A program made the translations under genes and the position numbers. The notes below the pieces were generated by a model. The model had not been told where the DNA came from, ran no database searches, and saw only the letters and a list, made by a program, of their open reading frames with translations. Shown here in pieces: positions 15,171 through 23,664 of a stretch of DNA of 44,271 nucleotides. Where the stretch lies: assembly GCA_026932425.1 (NCBI GenBank), contig JAIXKN010000079.1, positions 3,409 through 47,679 of the forward strand. The letters are read 5' to 3'. Origin of the DNA: Burkholderiales bacterium (GTDB lineage: Bacteria > Pseudomonadota > Gammaproteobacteria > Burkholderiales > Burkholderiaceae_C). Position 1 is the first letter of the stretch. Each line of letters starts with the position of its first letter.

Positions 15171-17816
15171 ATGTCCGCCCCCGCCGTCACCGCGACCTTC
15201 GTCTTTACCGACATCGAAGGCAGCACCCGTCTCTGGGAACGCGAGCCCGAGGCGATGCAGCGTGCGCTGGCGCGCCACGACGCCGTCTGTCGCGACGCGG
15301 TCTGCACCTGGCGCGGGCAGCTCGTGAAGACCACCGGCGACGGCATCCACGCCGTCTTTGCCGACCCGCTGGATGCCTTGCGCGCGATGCAGGCGCTGCA
15401 GGGCGAGCTCGCGCGCACGAGCGTGCGCGGGGCCGCGCTCAAGGTGCGCTGCGGCATGCACCTGGGCAGCGCCGAAGAGCGCGATGGCGACTACTACGGC
15501 CCGACGCTCAACCGCGCCGCGCGCATCATGGCAGCCGCACATGGGGGGCAGATCCTGCTGTCCCAGGCGGTGGCGGACGCCGTGCGCGATCGGCTGCCGC
15601 CGCCGTTCGCGCTGCTGGACCTGGGCGCGGCGAGGTTGCGCGACCTCGACGATCCCGAGCATCTGCATCAGCTGCTGCACCCGTCGCTGCGCACGCAGTT
15701 CCCGGCGTTGCGCGCGCTGGCCCGGGTGCCGAGCAACCTGCCGCAGGCGCTCAACAGCTTCATCGGCCGCGAACGCGAGCTCCACGAAGCGCGCGAGCTG
15801 CTGCAGCACACGCGGCTGCTCACGTTGCTGGGCATGGGAGGCATGGGCAAGTCGCGGCTGTCGCTGGAGCTGGCGGCGACGCTGCTCGACGAGTATCCGG
15901 ATGGTGTCTGGCTCGTCGAACTGGCGCCACTGGCCGAACCGGCCCGCGTGCCGCAAGCATTGGCAAGCGTCCTCGGCTTGCGGGCCGAGCCGGGCCGCAG
16001 CATCACCGAGACGCTGCTGGACTGGGTGCGTGAACGCAGACTGCTCGTCATCCTCGACAACTGCGAACATCTGCTGAACGCATGCGCGGAACTCGCCAAG
16101 CAGTTGCTCCAGGCCGGTGCCGGTGTTCGGCTGCTGGCCAGCAGCCGGGACACGCTCAAGATCGCCGGCGAGACGGTCTATCCGGTGCCGACGCTGTCGG
16201 CGCCCACGCGCGAGGAGCTCGACGCCCGACCGACGCCGCGGGAGCTTCTGCGTCACGCGGCGGTACGCCTCTTCGTCGACCGCGCGCGCGCGGTGCAACC
16301 CGCCTTCGACCTGGACGCCGGAAACGTCGACGCGGTGGCGGCGATCTCGCAGGCGCTGGATGGCATCCCGCTGGCACTGGAACTGGCCGCTGCACGCGTA
16401 CGCACGCTGTCGATCCAAGCGATCGCCGCCCGGCTGGCGGACCGCTTCCGACTGCTGAAGACCGACGACCAGACGGTGCTGCCGCGTCAGCGCACCCTGC
16501 GCGCGCTGATCGACTGGAGCCACGAGCTGTTGAGCGACCCCGAGCGGGTGCTGTTCGCGCGTCTGGCGGTGTTCGCCGGCGGCTGGACGCTCGAAGCGGC
16601 CGAAGCCGTCACCGCCGGGGACGGCCTGGACGAAGCCGACGTGATGGACCTGCTTGCGCGCCTGGTCGAGAAATCCCTGGTGACGATGGCCGCCGACGGT
16701 ACGCGCTACGCGATGCTGGAAACCGTTCGCGCCTACGCTGCCGAAAAGCTCGCTGCCAGCGGGCAGGAAGCCTCCACCCGTCGGCGGCATGCGCTGCATT
16801 TCCTGCAGTTCGCCGAGCAGACGCCACGGAAACTCTCGGGGCCGGAGCAGGCGCATTGGTTGCAATGCCTGGACGCCGAACGGGAGAACCTGCTCGCCGC
16901 CCACCGGACCTGCGGCCGCGATCCGGCCTGCCTGGACTCGGGGCTGGAACTCGTCTTCGTCCTCAAGGCCTATTGGCGCATGTCCGGTCTGCTCGAACTC
17001 GGGCACCGCGTCACCACCGAAGCGCTGGCGCACATCGACCCCGCGGAGCGCAGCTTCCGCCGCTGCCGCGTCCTCTGCGACGCGGGACAGCTCAGCTGCT
17101 TTCTCGGTCGACACGAAGAGGCACGAACCTATCTGGAAGAGAGCCGCGCCATCGCCGGCGAACTCGGCGATGCCGGACGCCTTGCCGCCGTGATGCAGCC
17201 GCTGGGCATGGTCTATGTGGCACTCGGTGACCAGGCTGCGGCACAGTCGCTCTACGAAGCGACGCTGGCACTGGCCGGCCGACAGGCCGATCGTCATCTG
17301 GCGATGGTCACCAGCAATTCGCTCGCGCAGCTGCACCGGGCCAGAGGCGAGCTGCTGCAGGCGGAAAAGCTCTACCTGGACGTGATCACCTACGCGCGCG
17401 AAATGGGCGATCAGGAGAGCATCGCGATCGGGCTGCTCAATCTCGCGATGGTCACGATCACCCGCAACGAACTGCAGTCGGCCAAGCCGATGCTCGGCGA
17501 AGTCGCCCAGATCGCCGCGGCCGTCGGCTCGCGTCCGGTGGCGCAGAGCCTGCTCGAGGTGTGCAGCGGCCTTGCCGCGGCGCTGGGCGAGGCCCGCTTG
17601 GCAGCGTGGCTCTTCGGCGCTGCCGAGGCATCGGCAGCACGGTACGGCATCAGTCGCGACGCCGGCGACGAGGCATTTCTGCTGCCGCTCGTGGAGCGCG
17701 CACGAAACCAGCTGACTACTGAGGACTTCATCGCCGCCGAGGCCGGGGGCCGAAAAGCCGATACGGCAGAGATCGAAAGCGTCTGGAAACGTTTGGTGCA
17801 AGCACCAACACAGTGA
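15171..17816 (+). CDS. Class III nucleotide cyclase fused to STAND/NB-ARC ATPase and TPR repeats
   Basis: The 881-residue cytosolic signalling protein has three parts. Residues 1-170 are a class III cyclase with every key residue: metal ligands Asp14 (FTDIEGST) and Asp57 (KTTGDGIH), base-selecting Lys53 and Asp107 (DYYGPTLN), and transition-state Asn114 and Arg118. Residues 195-480 are a STAND ATPase with Walker A GMGGMGKS (221-228), Walker B LLVILDN (291-297), LLASSRD and the GIPLALELAAAR block. The rest is helical TPR-like repeat to the end. Mycobacterial Rv0386/Rv1358-type proteins share this layout but end in a LuxR helix-turn-helix, which is missing here. Probably ligand or protein sensing by the repeats controls cAMP synthesis through ATP-dependent oligomerisation. 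ATG 15171 is preferred over TTG 15147. Confidence 0.9.
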   Translation: MSAPAVTATFVFTDIEGSTRLWEREPEAMQRALARHDAVCRDAVCTWRGQLVKTTGDGIHAVFADPLDALRAMQALQGELARTSVRGAALKVRCGMHLGSAEERDGDYYGPTLNRAARIMAAAHGGQILLSQAVADAVRDRLPPPFALLDLGAARLRDLDDPEHLHQLLHPSLRTQFPALRALARVPSNLPQALNSFIGRERELHEARELLQHTRLLTLLGMGGMGKSRLSLELAATLLDEYPDGVWLVELAPLAEPARVPQALASVLGLRAEPGRSITETLLDWVRERRLLVILDNCEHLLNACAELAKQLLQAGAGVRLLASSRDTLKIAGETVYPVPTLSAPTREELDARPTPRELLRHAAVRLFVDRARAVQPAFDLDAGNVDAVAAISQALDGIPLALELAAARVRTLSIQAIAARLADRFRLLKTDDQTVLPRQRTLRALIDWSHELLSDPERVLFARLAVFAGGWTLEAAEAVTAGDGLDEADVMDLLARLVEKSLVTMAADGTRYAMLETVRAYAAEKLAASGQEASTRRRHALHFLQFAEQTPRKLSGPEQAHWLQCLDAERENLLAAHRTCGRDPACLDSGLELVFVLKAYWRMSGLLELGHRVTTEALAHIDPAERSFRRCRVLCDAGQLSCFLGRHEEARTYLEESRAIAGELGDAGRLAAVMQPLGMVYVALGDQAAAQSLYEATLALAGRQADRHLAMVTSNSLAQLHRARGELLQAEKLYLDVITYAREMGDQESIAIGLLNLAMVTITRNELQSAKPMLGEVAQIAAAVGSRPVAQSLLEVCSGLAAALGEARLAAWLFGAAEASAARYGISRDAGDEAFLLPLVERARNQLTTEDFIAAEAGGRKADTAEIESVWKRLVQAPTQ

Positions 17817-17828
17817 CAGAGGCTCGGT

Positions 17829-18269
17829 TCAGCGGATGTTCGTTATCTGCGGATCCAGCGGCTTCAACGGCTTGCCATCGCGCAGCACATTCACGGTGTA
17901 TTTGAATGTTCCGGGCCGGCTGTTGCGGTAGACGCACTGGAACTGACGGCTTTCGAGCAGCGGCTTGCAGTCGACGACTTCCTTTTGCTCGCGGCTGATC
18001 AGTCTGCCTCCGGGCCGATCGAGCTCACCGTCGATCACGATGCCATTTCTGGCAAAACTGTATCCCTTCCCCGGCAGCTGCCAGTTGATGACAACCGAGC
18101 CCAGCTTTGGATCGAAACGCAGCGGGTCGGGGCTCACCGCCTCGACGGTGTCGCCATTCACCTTCACCACGGGCCACGCATTGCGCATTTGATTGTGGTA
18201 CGCCTCGTGGCTCGCACAAGCGCCCAGCAGCAGCAACACGGCAACAGCGGGGACCAGTCTTCGCTTCAT
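17829..18269 (-). CDS. Small lipoprotein, hypothetical (146 aa)
   Basis: The start MKRRLVPAVAVLLLLGACAS is a lipoprotein signal peptide (lipobox LLGAC). The mature part has alternating hydrophobic and polar stretches suggesting a beta-sandwich (SVVINWQLPGKGYSFARNG, GTFKYTVNVLRDGKPLKP) and a possible disulfide pair (VVDCKPLL, FQCVYRN). I do not recognise a named family. It is convergent with the cyclase-STAND gene, 12 bases apart. A purine-rich ribosome binding site (AAGGAGG) lies directly upstream of the ATG. Confidence 0.75.
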   Translation of the reverse strand: MKRRLVPAVAVLLLLGACASHEAYHNQMRNAWPVVKVNGDTVEAVSPDPLRFDPKLGSVVINWQLPGKGYSFARNGIVIDGELDRPGGRLISREQKEVVDCKPLLESRQFQCVYRNSRPGTFKYTVNVLRDGKPLKPLDPQITNIR

Positions 18270-18379
18270 ACGCCCTCCTTCGACTTACGTGGCACCGGGA
18301 TGATGCACGACAGCCCGGGGGCATACAACATCTCGATGATCGATGCGGCGCGCCCCGAGACGTGACCCGCTTCCGCGCG

Positions 18380-19522
18380 TCAAGCGGCGTAGGCAGCACG
18401 CTCGAAGGCGTCGTAGACGGTCATGACCGGAGGTTCGACGAAAGGAAGGGTCTGTGTCATCAGCACAGCCGCGAGATCCGACGACAGATCGAACCAGTAA
18501 TGCGTGTTGAGCACTCCGGCCCAGCCTTGCGAGCCTGCCCGACGGCGTCCTGGAATGTCTTCCTCGTTGCGCATGAAGCCCAGGCTATGCGTGACGCGAG
18601 TGCCCGGGAAGGGGTCAAAATCGGCGGTCACCTGAGGCATCGCCGTCACCATCTTCTGCAGCCGTAGGGGCCCGAGGTGATTCGCGAGCATGCGCTCGAC
18701 GCCAGCTTCGCTCAGAACACGAGCGCCGTCGAGCGTGCCGCGATTGAGGAAAAGGCGGAGGAAGCGCAGATAATCCTGCGGCGTCGAGTACAAGGCATGC
18801 CCCATGCCGTAGAACTCTGGGCCGGACGGCGGTGCGAGATCGAAATCGACGAAGGCGCCGTCAGGTCCCCGCGCCTTCACGCCGGCCAAGCGCGGCGCCA
18901 TGTGTGCGCGAACCTCGACGTCGGTGTCAGCCAGACCGAGGGGGCCGAAGAGGTGCTGCCTCAGGAAGGCGTCGATGCGCTGCCCGCTGACCTTTTCGAC
19001 GACCCGGCCCAGCCAGTCAATCGAGATACCGTAACCCCAGCGCGTGCCCGGGTCGCTCATCAGCGGGTAGTTCATCGAGTCGAGGGTGCCGGCAAGGATC
19101 GAAGGCCGGCCGGCACGCGTCAGGTATTCGGCCATCTGCGGGCACCAGAACTCGTACTCGAGCCCCGAGGTATGCGTCGCGAGCTGGCGCACCGTGGCCT
19201 TGCCACGCGGCGCTCGCAGCCGAGGTTTTTCACCATCCCAACCCTCGAGAACCTGCAGTCGCGCAAACTCTGGCAGCAGCGATTCGACCGGCGCCTCAAG
19301 GTCGAGTTCGCCGCGGTCGACGAGGATCATCGCCGCGGTCGAACCCACCGCCTTGGTCATCGAGAAAATACGGAACACGGTGTCCGGCGCCGCCGGCCGA
19401 CCAGGGGCTGCTTCTCCGGCGGCACCCTGGAAGCGGACGCCGGCTGCGCTGGCTGTCATGCCCACGACGAACGGCATTCGACCTGCCGTCACGGCATCAT
19501 CGAGCGTCTGTTGAAGCCCCAT
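18380..19522 (-). CDS. Serine beta-lactamase-fold hydrolase (class C/EstB-like)
   Basis: The 380-residue product has the SxxK motif FSMTKA (serine nucleophile near residue 50) and a YxN-equivalent tyrosine in RWGYGISIDWLG. The family block TVRQLATHTSGLEYEF is also present, and RRAGSQGWAGVLNTHYWFD lies near the C-terminus in place of KTG. This is the pattern of EstB-type esterases and class C-like serine hydrolases rather than true resistance beta-lactamases. There is no signal peptide, so it is probably cytosolic. ATG 19522 follows GGGAG by seven bases and is preferred over ATG 19537. It is divergent from the GST gene. The substrate is unknown. Confidence 0.85.
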   Translation of the reverse strand: MGLQQTLDDAVTAGRMPFVVGMTASAAGVRFQGAAGEAAPGRPAAPDTVFRIFSMTKAVGSTAAMILVDRGELDLEAPVESLLPEFARLQVLEGWDGEKPRLRAPRGKATVRQLATHTSGLEYEFWCPQMAEYLTRAGRPSILAGTLDSMNYPLMSDPGTRWGYGISIDWLGRVVEKVSGQRIDAFLRQHLFGPLGLADTDVEVRAHMAPRLAGVKARGPDGAFVDFDLAPPSGPEFYGMGHALYSTPQDYLRFLRLFLNRGTLDGARVLSEAGVERMLANHLGPLRLQKMVTAMPQVTADFDPFPGTRVTHSLGFMRNEEDIPGRRRAGSQGWAGVLNTHYWFDLSSDLAAVLMTQTLPFVEPPVMTVYDAFERAAYAA

Positions 19523-19643
19523 CGCGCACACTCCCATATTCCCGGTTGAGGAACCAGTATCCGAACACGGTCCGGTGGCCGCAATCGGGAAAGCGCCAAT
19601 CCTGCTGCGGGTCGTCCGGCCCGCCACGAATCGAGGTAGCTCC

Positions 19644-20276
19644 ATGATCACCTTCTACGACTGCGCCACCGCCCCCAGCCCGCGTCGGACGCGCATCCTG
19701 CTGGCCGAAAAGGGCATCCCGCACGAGACCGTGCATGTCGACCTGCGCAAGGGGGAGCAACTGGGCGAGGCCTTCCGGCGCCTGAACCCGCAGTGCACGG
19801 TGCCGGTGCTGTGCACCGACGATGGGCTCGTGCTCACCGACAACGCCGGCATCACCGCCTGGGCCGAAGCCGCCTATCCCGACCCGCCGCTGCTCGGGGT
19901 CACACCGGCGGAGAAGGCCGAGATCGCGAGCTGGAACTGGCGCTGCGAGTTCGAGGGGCTGATGGCCGTGGCCGACGCGATGCGCAACAGCTCGCCGGCG
20001 ATGGCCGGCCGTGCACTCACCGGCCCGGTCAACTACGAGCAGATCCCGGCGCTGGCCGAGCGCAGCCTCATGCGGCTGCGCCAGTTCTTCACCGATCTGA
20101 ACGCCCGCCTGGAGGGCCGCCAGCACGTCGCGACGGACCGCTTCAGCGTTGCCGACATCACGGCCGTCGTTGCCGTGGACTTCGCGCGCATCGTCAAGGT
20201 CAAGCCCGGTGACGAGCACCCTCATCTGCTGCGCTGGCGCGAGTCGATGGGCCGCCGCCCCTCGATCGCTTCCTGA
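19644..20276 (+). CDS. Glutathione S-transferase family protein
   Basis: The 210-residue product has an N-terminal thioredoxin-like domain (MITFYDCATAPSPRRTRILL), the cis-proline motif CTVPVLCTDDG and the glutathione-contacting DNAGITAW in place of ES. A helical C-terminal domain follows, with the capping motif FSVADITAVVAVDFA. The family conjugates glutathione to electrophiles or acts in redox and stress roles. The N-terminal Ser/Cys region suggests a bacterial beta or Nu-like class; the exact class is uncertain. GAGGTAGCTCC precedes the ATG. The intergenic repeat begins 2 bases after its stop. Confidence 0.9.
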   Translation: MITFYDCATAPSPRRTRILLAEKGIPHETVHVDLRKGEQLGEAFRRLNPQCTVPVLCTDDGLVLTDNAGITAWAEAAYPDPPLLGVTPAEKAEIASWNWRCEFEGLMAVADAMRNSSPAMAGRALTGPVNYEQIPALAERSLMRLRQFFTDLNARLEGRQHVATDRFSVADITAVVAVDFARIVKVKPGDEHPHLLRWRESMGRRPSIAS

Positions 20277-20278
20277 GT

Positions 20279-20434
20279 GCCCCCAGGGCCGGGCTGCGCC
20301 CAGCCCGCCCCCGTGGGGTTCAAGCAAAGCGGCAGAGCCACATTTGCTCGAGAGCGCCCCCAGGGCCGGGCTACACCCAATCCGCCCCCCTTGGGGGGTG
20401 AGGCAAAGTGGCAGAGCCACATTCGCTTGAGAGC
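20279..20434. repeat. Two-copy imperfect tandem repeat (about 78 bp units) between GST and DedA genes
   Basis: Unit 1 is 20279-20355 and unit 2 is 20356-20434. Both start GCCCCCAGGGCCGGGCT, contain CCGCCCCC then TGGGG, then GCAAAG-GGCAGAGCCACATT, and end GCTYGAGAGC. Differences are scattered single bases plus a 2-base length change. The C-run and G-run within each unit can pair, so each could form a hairpin. It looks like a genomic intergenic repeat (REP/BIME-like) rather than coding sequence. It fills most of the 186 bases between the genes. Confidence 0.8.
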
Positions 20435-20462
20435 CCTGCAGCGACGAAAGAGCAAAACCCCG

Positions 20463-21038
20463 ATGTGGAGCGAACTGCTTCAGACGCACGGCTACTGGCT
20501 GCTGGCGCTGGGCTGCCTGCTCGAGGGCGAGACGGTGCTGGTGCTGGCAGGCTTTGCCGCGCACCGTGGCCTGCTCGATCCGGCGGCGGTGGTCGCGATC
20601 GCCGCGGCGAGCGGTTTCGCCGGCGACGAGACCTTCTTCTGGCTCGGCCGTCGCCACGGCAAGGCGCTGCTGGCACGCTGGCCCTCGATCGCAGGCCAGT
20701 CGGGCCGGGTGCTCGCGCTCGTCGAACGCTGGCACGAACCGGTGATCATCGGCATCCGCTTCGCCTACGGGCTGCGCGTGGCCGGTCCGATGCTGATCGG
20801 TACGTCGGGGATCCCGGCCTGGCGCTTCGCGCTCTTCAACGCCGTCGGCGCGCTGCTCTGGGCTTGCGCGGTCGGCGCGATCGGCTGGATCTTCGGCGCC
20901 ACCGCCGAGGCGATGCTCGGCCGGCTGCAGCACGTCGAAGGCCGGCTCTTCCTCGGCCTGCTGCTGCTGGCCCTGCTGGTGGCGCTGCTGCGCCACGTGG
21001 CGGCGCGACGCAGGAGCTCGAGCCGCGGCGCGCGGTGA
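20463..21038 (+). CDS. DedA-family inner-membrane protein
   Basis: The 191-residue product has several TM segments. It shows the DedA family features LEGETVLVLAGFAAHRG (the conserved acidic residue after the first helix), FAGDETFFWLGRRHG and the F-x-x-G/R block IIGIRFAYGLRVAGPMLIGT with its conserved arginines. DedA proteins are polyprenyl-phosphate or phospholipid transport and homeostasis factors of the inner membrane. ATG 20463 directly follows the intergenic repeat, and no clear ribosome binding site is seen. It converges on ftsZ across a hairpin. A second, YqaA-like member is at the left edge of the window. Confidence 0.9.
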   Translation: MWSELLQTHGYWLLALGCLLEGETVLVLAGFAAHRGLLDPAAVVAIAAASGFAGDETFFWLGRRHGKALLARWPSIAGQSGRVLALVERWHEPVIIGIRFAYGLRVAGPMLIGTSGIPAWRFALFNAVGALLWACAVGAIGWIFGATAEAMLGRLQHVEGRLFLGLLLLALLVALLRHVAARRRSSSRGAR

Positions 21039-21066
21039 TCACCCCGCCGACTCGCGACAACGGCAA

Positions 21067-21084
21067 GGGCGCCCGCAGGCGCCC
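21067..21084. terminator. Hairpin between convergent DedA and ftsZ genes
   Basis: GGGCGCC (21067-21073) pairs perfectly with GGCGCCC (21078-21084) around CGCA. It lies between two converging genes. T-tracts are weak on both sides (TCGTG on plus, TTG on minus), so its efficiency as a bidirectional terminator is uncertain. Confidence 0.5.
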
Positions 21085-21119
21085 TCGTGATCGCCAACAA
21101 GAAAACCGGAGCGGATGGG

Positions 21120-22334
21120 TCAGTCCGCCTGCTTGCGCAGGAAGGCCGGGATCTCGATCTCGTCCATGCCGTTGGACGACAGCGCCTCCACGCGCGCCGC
21201 GGCTTGGTTGCGCGGGTAGCGCCACACGCTCGGCGTGTTCAGCCCGGCGTAGTCCCCGGCACCACCCTGCCCCGCGGCCACCGGCTGGTTGAGGATCGGC
21301 AGGTTGTCGGTGCCCGTGCGCAGCGCCGGCGCGGCGGGTTGCACGACGTTCAGCGTGGGTGGGCGACTTTCGGCCCTCCGCGCGCTGGACAGGCCGGTGG
21401 CGATCACGGTCACGCGCAGCTGGTCGCCCAGGCTCTCGTCGTAGGCGGTGCCGTAGATCACGTGCGCGTCCTCGGCCGCGTAGCGGCGGATGGTGTTCAT
21501 CGCGTTGCGGCTCTCGGAGAGCTTGAAGCTGTTCTTCGCCGCGGCGATCAGCACGAGCACGCCGCGTGCGCCGGAGAGGTCGATGCCCTCGAGCAGCGGG
21601 CAGGCCACTGCGGCCTCGGCCGCCTTGGTCGCACGGTCCGGGCCGCCGGCCGTCGCAGTGCCCATCATCGCCTTGCCGGGCTCGCTCATCACCGTCTTCA
21701 CGTCCTCGAAGTCGACGTTGACGAGGCCGGGGATGTGGATGATGTCGCTGATGCCGCCGACCGCGTTCTTCAGCACGTCGTTGGCGTGCGAGAAGGCTTC
21801 CTCCTGCGTGACGTCGTCGCCCAGCACCTCGAGCAGCTTCTCGTTGAGCACGACGATCAGGCTGTCGACATTGGCCTCGAGCTCGACGACGCCCTCGTCG
21901 GCCTGCTTGCCGCGGCGCTTGCCCTCGAACTCGAAGGGCTTGGTGACGACGCCGACGGTGAGGATGCCCATCTCCTTGGCCACGCGCGCGATCACCGGTG
22001 CCGCCCCGGTGCCCGTGCCGCCGCCCATGCCGGCGGTGATGAAGAGCATGTGTGCGCCGCTGATGACCTCGCGGATGCGGTCGATCGCGTCCTCGGCGGC
22101 GCCGCGCGCGACCTCGGGCTTGGAACCCGCGCCCAGGCCCGAAGTGCCCAGCTGCACCAGGCTGCCCGCGTTGCTGCGATGCAGCGCCTGCGCGTCGGTG
22201 TTGGCGCAGATGAAGTCCACGGCCTGCACGCCCTGGGCGATCATGTGCTCGACCGCGTTGCCGCCGCCGCCACCGACACCGATCACCTTGATCAGCGTGC
22301 CACGGTCAAATTCCTCGATCATTTCGATAGGCAT
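21120..22334 (-). CDS. ftsZ: Cell division GTPase FtsZ
   Basis: The 404-residue tubulin homologue forms the Z-ring at mid-cell. It has the GTP-binding IKVIGVGGGGGNAVEHM, the tubulin signature GGGTGTG (residues 104-110) and the T7-loop NVDFEDVKTVM. The variable linker is rich in Ala, Pro and Arg. The C-terminal peptide DEIEIPAFLRKQ binds FtsA and ZipA. The ATG at 22334 follows AAGGAGG by six bases; the frame opens 20 codons further up but that part is not conserved. It is the last gene of the dcw cluster, and the usual downstream lpxC is not adjacent. Confidence 0.98.
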   Translation of the reverse strand: MPIEMIEEFDRGTLIKVIGVGGGGGNAVEHMIAQGVQAVDFICANTDAQALHRSNAGSLVQLGTSGLGAGSKPEVARGAAEDAIDRIREVISGAHMLFITAGMGGGTGTGAAPVIARVAKEMGILTVGVVTKPFEFEGKRRGKQADEGVVELEANVDSLIVVLNEKLLEVLGDDVTQEEAFSHANDVLKNAVGGISDIIHIPGLVNVDFEDVKTVMSEPGKAMMGTATAGGPDRATKAAEAAVACPLLEGIDLSGARGVLVLIAAAKNSFKLSESRNAMNTIRRYAAEDAHVIYGTAYDESLGDQLRVTVIATGLSSARRAESRPPTLNVVQPAAPALRTGTDNLPILNQPVAAGQGGAGDYAGLNTPSVWRYPRNQAAARVEALSSNGMDEIEIPAFLRKQAD

Positions 22335-22419
22335 GTGAACCTCCTTCGGGTCGTTTGCAGTTGCCAAAAAAGAACCGTTGCTTGCGTCGTTCATGAGGCT
22401 TCGAAGCTGAGCCTCTTCG

Positions 22420-23652
22420 TCAAAAAGTCCCCAGGAACCAGTCCTTCGCGCGGCCCAGCAGCGAGGACATCGAGCCGGCCTGGGTGGCCGCCTTGTGGCC
22501 CCGAACCCGCGCCATGCGCGCCTCCTCGAGCAGCCCCATGACCGTGGCCGCGCGCGGACTGGCGACCATGTCCGAGAGGGCGCCGGCGTAGATCGGCAGG
22601 CCCTTGCGCACGGGCTTGAGGAAGATGTCCTCGCCGAGCTCGACCATGCCGGGCATCACCGCGCTGCCGCCGCAGATGACGATGCCGCTGGAGAGCAGCT
22701 CCTCGTAGCCGCTCTCGCGGATGACCTGGTGCACGAGCGAGAAGACCTCCTCCACGCGCGGCTCGATCACCCCCGCCAGCGCCTGCCGGCTGAGCAGGCG
22801 CGGCGAGCGGTCGCCCAGGCCCGGGACCTCGAGCTCCTGCGCCGGGTCGGCCAGCAGCTGCTTGGCCACGCCGTGCTCGATCTTGATCTCCTCGGCGTCC
22901 TTGGTCGGCGTGCGCAGCGCCATCGCGATGTCGCTGGTGATCAGGTCGCCGGCGATCGGGATCACCGCGGTGTGACGCACGCTGCCCTCGGTGTAGATCT
23001 GCACGTCGGTCGTGCCGGCGCCGATGTCGACCACCGCCACGCCGAGCTGCTTCTCGTCCTCGGTCAGCACCGACGCGGCGCTGGCGCTGGGATTGAGCAC
23101 CAGGCGCTCGACCTCCAGCCCGCAGCGGCGCACGCACTTGAGGATGTTCTCGGCCGCGCTCTGCGCGCCGGTGACGATGTGCACCCGCACCTCGAGGCGG
23201 CTGCCGCTCATGCCGATCGGCTCCTTGACCTCGTGCCCGTCGATCACGAACTCCTGCGGCTCGACCAGCAGCAGGCGTTGGTCGCCCGGGACGTTGATCG
23301 CCTTGGCGGTCTCGACGACCCGCGTCACGTCCACCGGCGTGACCTCGCGGTTGTCGCGCACGATCACCATGCCCGTGGAGTTCTGGCCGCGGATGTGACT
23401 GCCGGTGATGCCGGTGTAGACGCGGTCGATCTTGCAGGCGGCCATCATCTCGGCCTCCTTGAGCGCCTGCTGGATGCTCTGCACCGTGGCTTCGATGTTG
23501 ACGACGACGCCGCGCTTGAGGCCGTGCGCCTGTGCGACGCCGAGGCCGGCCACGCGCAGCTCGCCGCCGGGCAGCGCCTCGGCGGCCACCACCATCACCT
23601 TGGCGGTGCCGATGTCCAGGCCGAAAACGAGGTCCTTGTGTTCTCTGGGCAT
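22420..23652 (-). CDS. ftsA: Cell division protein FtsA
   Basis: The 410-residue actin-like ATPase tethers FtsZ to the membrane and recruits later divisome proteins. Seen are LVFGLDIGTAKVMVV (phosphate 1), the SHS2-containing insertion with YTGITGSHIRGQNS, VVDIGAGTTDVQIYTEGSV (phosphate 2) and GIVICGGSAVMPGMVELGE (adenosine). The amphipathic C-terminal helix for membrane binding is LLGRAKDWFLGTF. The length is normal. It begins 12 bases after ftsQ and ends 85 bases before the ftsZ start; this gap carries the ftsZ ribosome binding site. Confidence 0.98.
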   Translation of the reverse strand: MPREHKDLVFGLDIGTAKVMVVAAEALPGGELRVAGLGVAQAHGLKRGVVVNIEATVQSIQQALKEAEMMAACKIDRVYTGITGSHIRGQNSTGMVIVRDNREVTPVDVTRVVETAKAINVPGDQRLLLVEPQEFVIDGHEVKEPIGMSGSRLEVRVHIVTGAQSAAENILKCVRRCGLEVERLVLNPSASAASVLTEDEKQLGVAVVDIGAGTTDVQIYTEGSVRHTAVIPIAGDLITSDIAMALRTPTKDAEEIKIEHGVAKQLLADPAQELEVPGLGDRSPRLLSRQALAGVIEPRVEEVFSLVHQVIRESGYEELLSSGIVICGGSAVMPGMVELGEDIFLKPVRKGLPIYAGALSDMVASPRAATVMGLLEEARMARVRGHKAATQAGSMSSLLGRAKDWFLGTF

Positions 23653-23664
23653 GGCGTTTGCTCT

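Noticed and set aside
15129-17801. An 890-codon open frame on the minus strand, fully antisense to the cyclase-STAND gene
   Set aside because: Its translation is rich in Arg, Gln, His and Ala with no domain, while the plus strand has a complete set of cyclase and STAND motifs. It is the mirror of a GC-rich gene.
18270-18379. Gap between the small lipoprotein and the serine hydrolase genes searched for signals
   Set aside because: No convincing promoter, hairpin or small gene seen beyond the ribosome binding site of the lipoprotein gene.
20279-20434. Possible CRISPR or attachment site
   Set aside because: There are only two adjacent long units without spacers, no tRNA and no integrase, so a dispersed intergenic repeat fits better.
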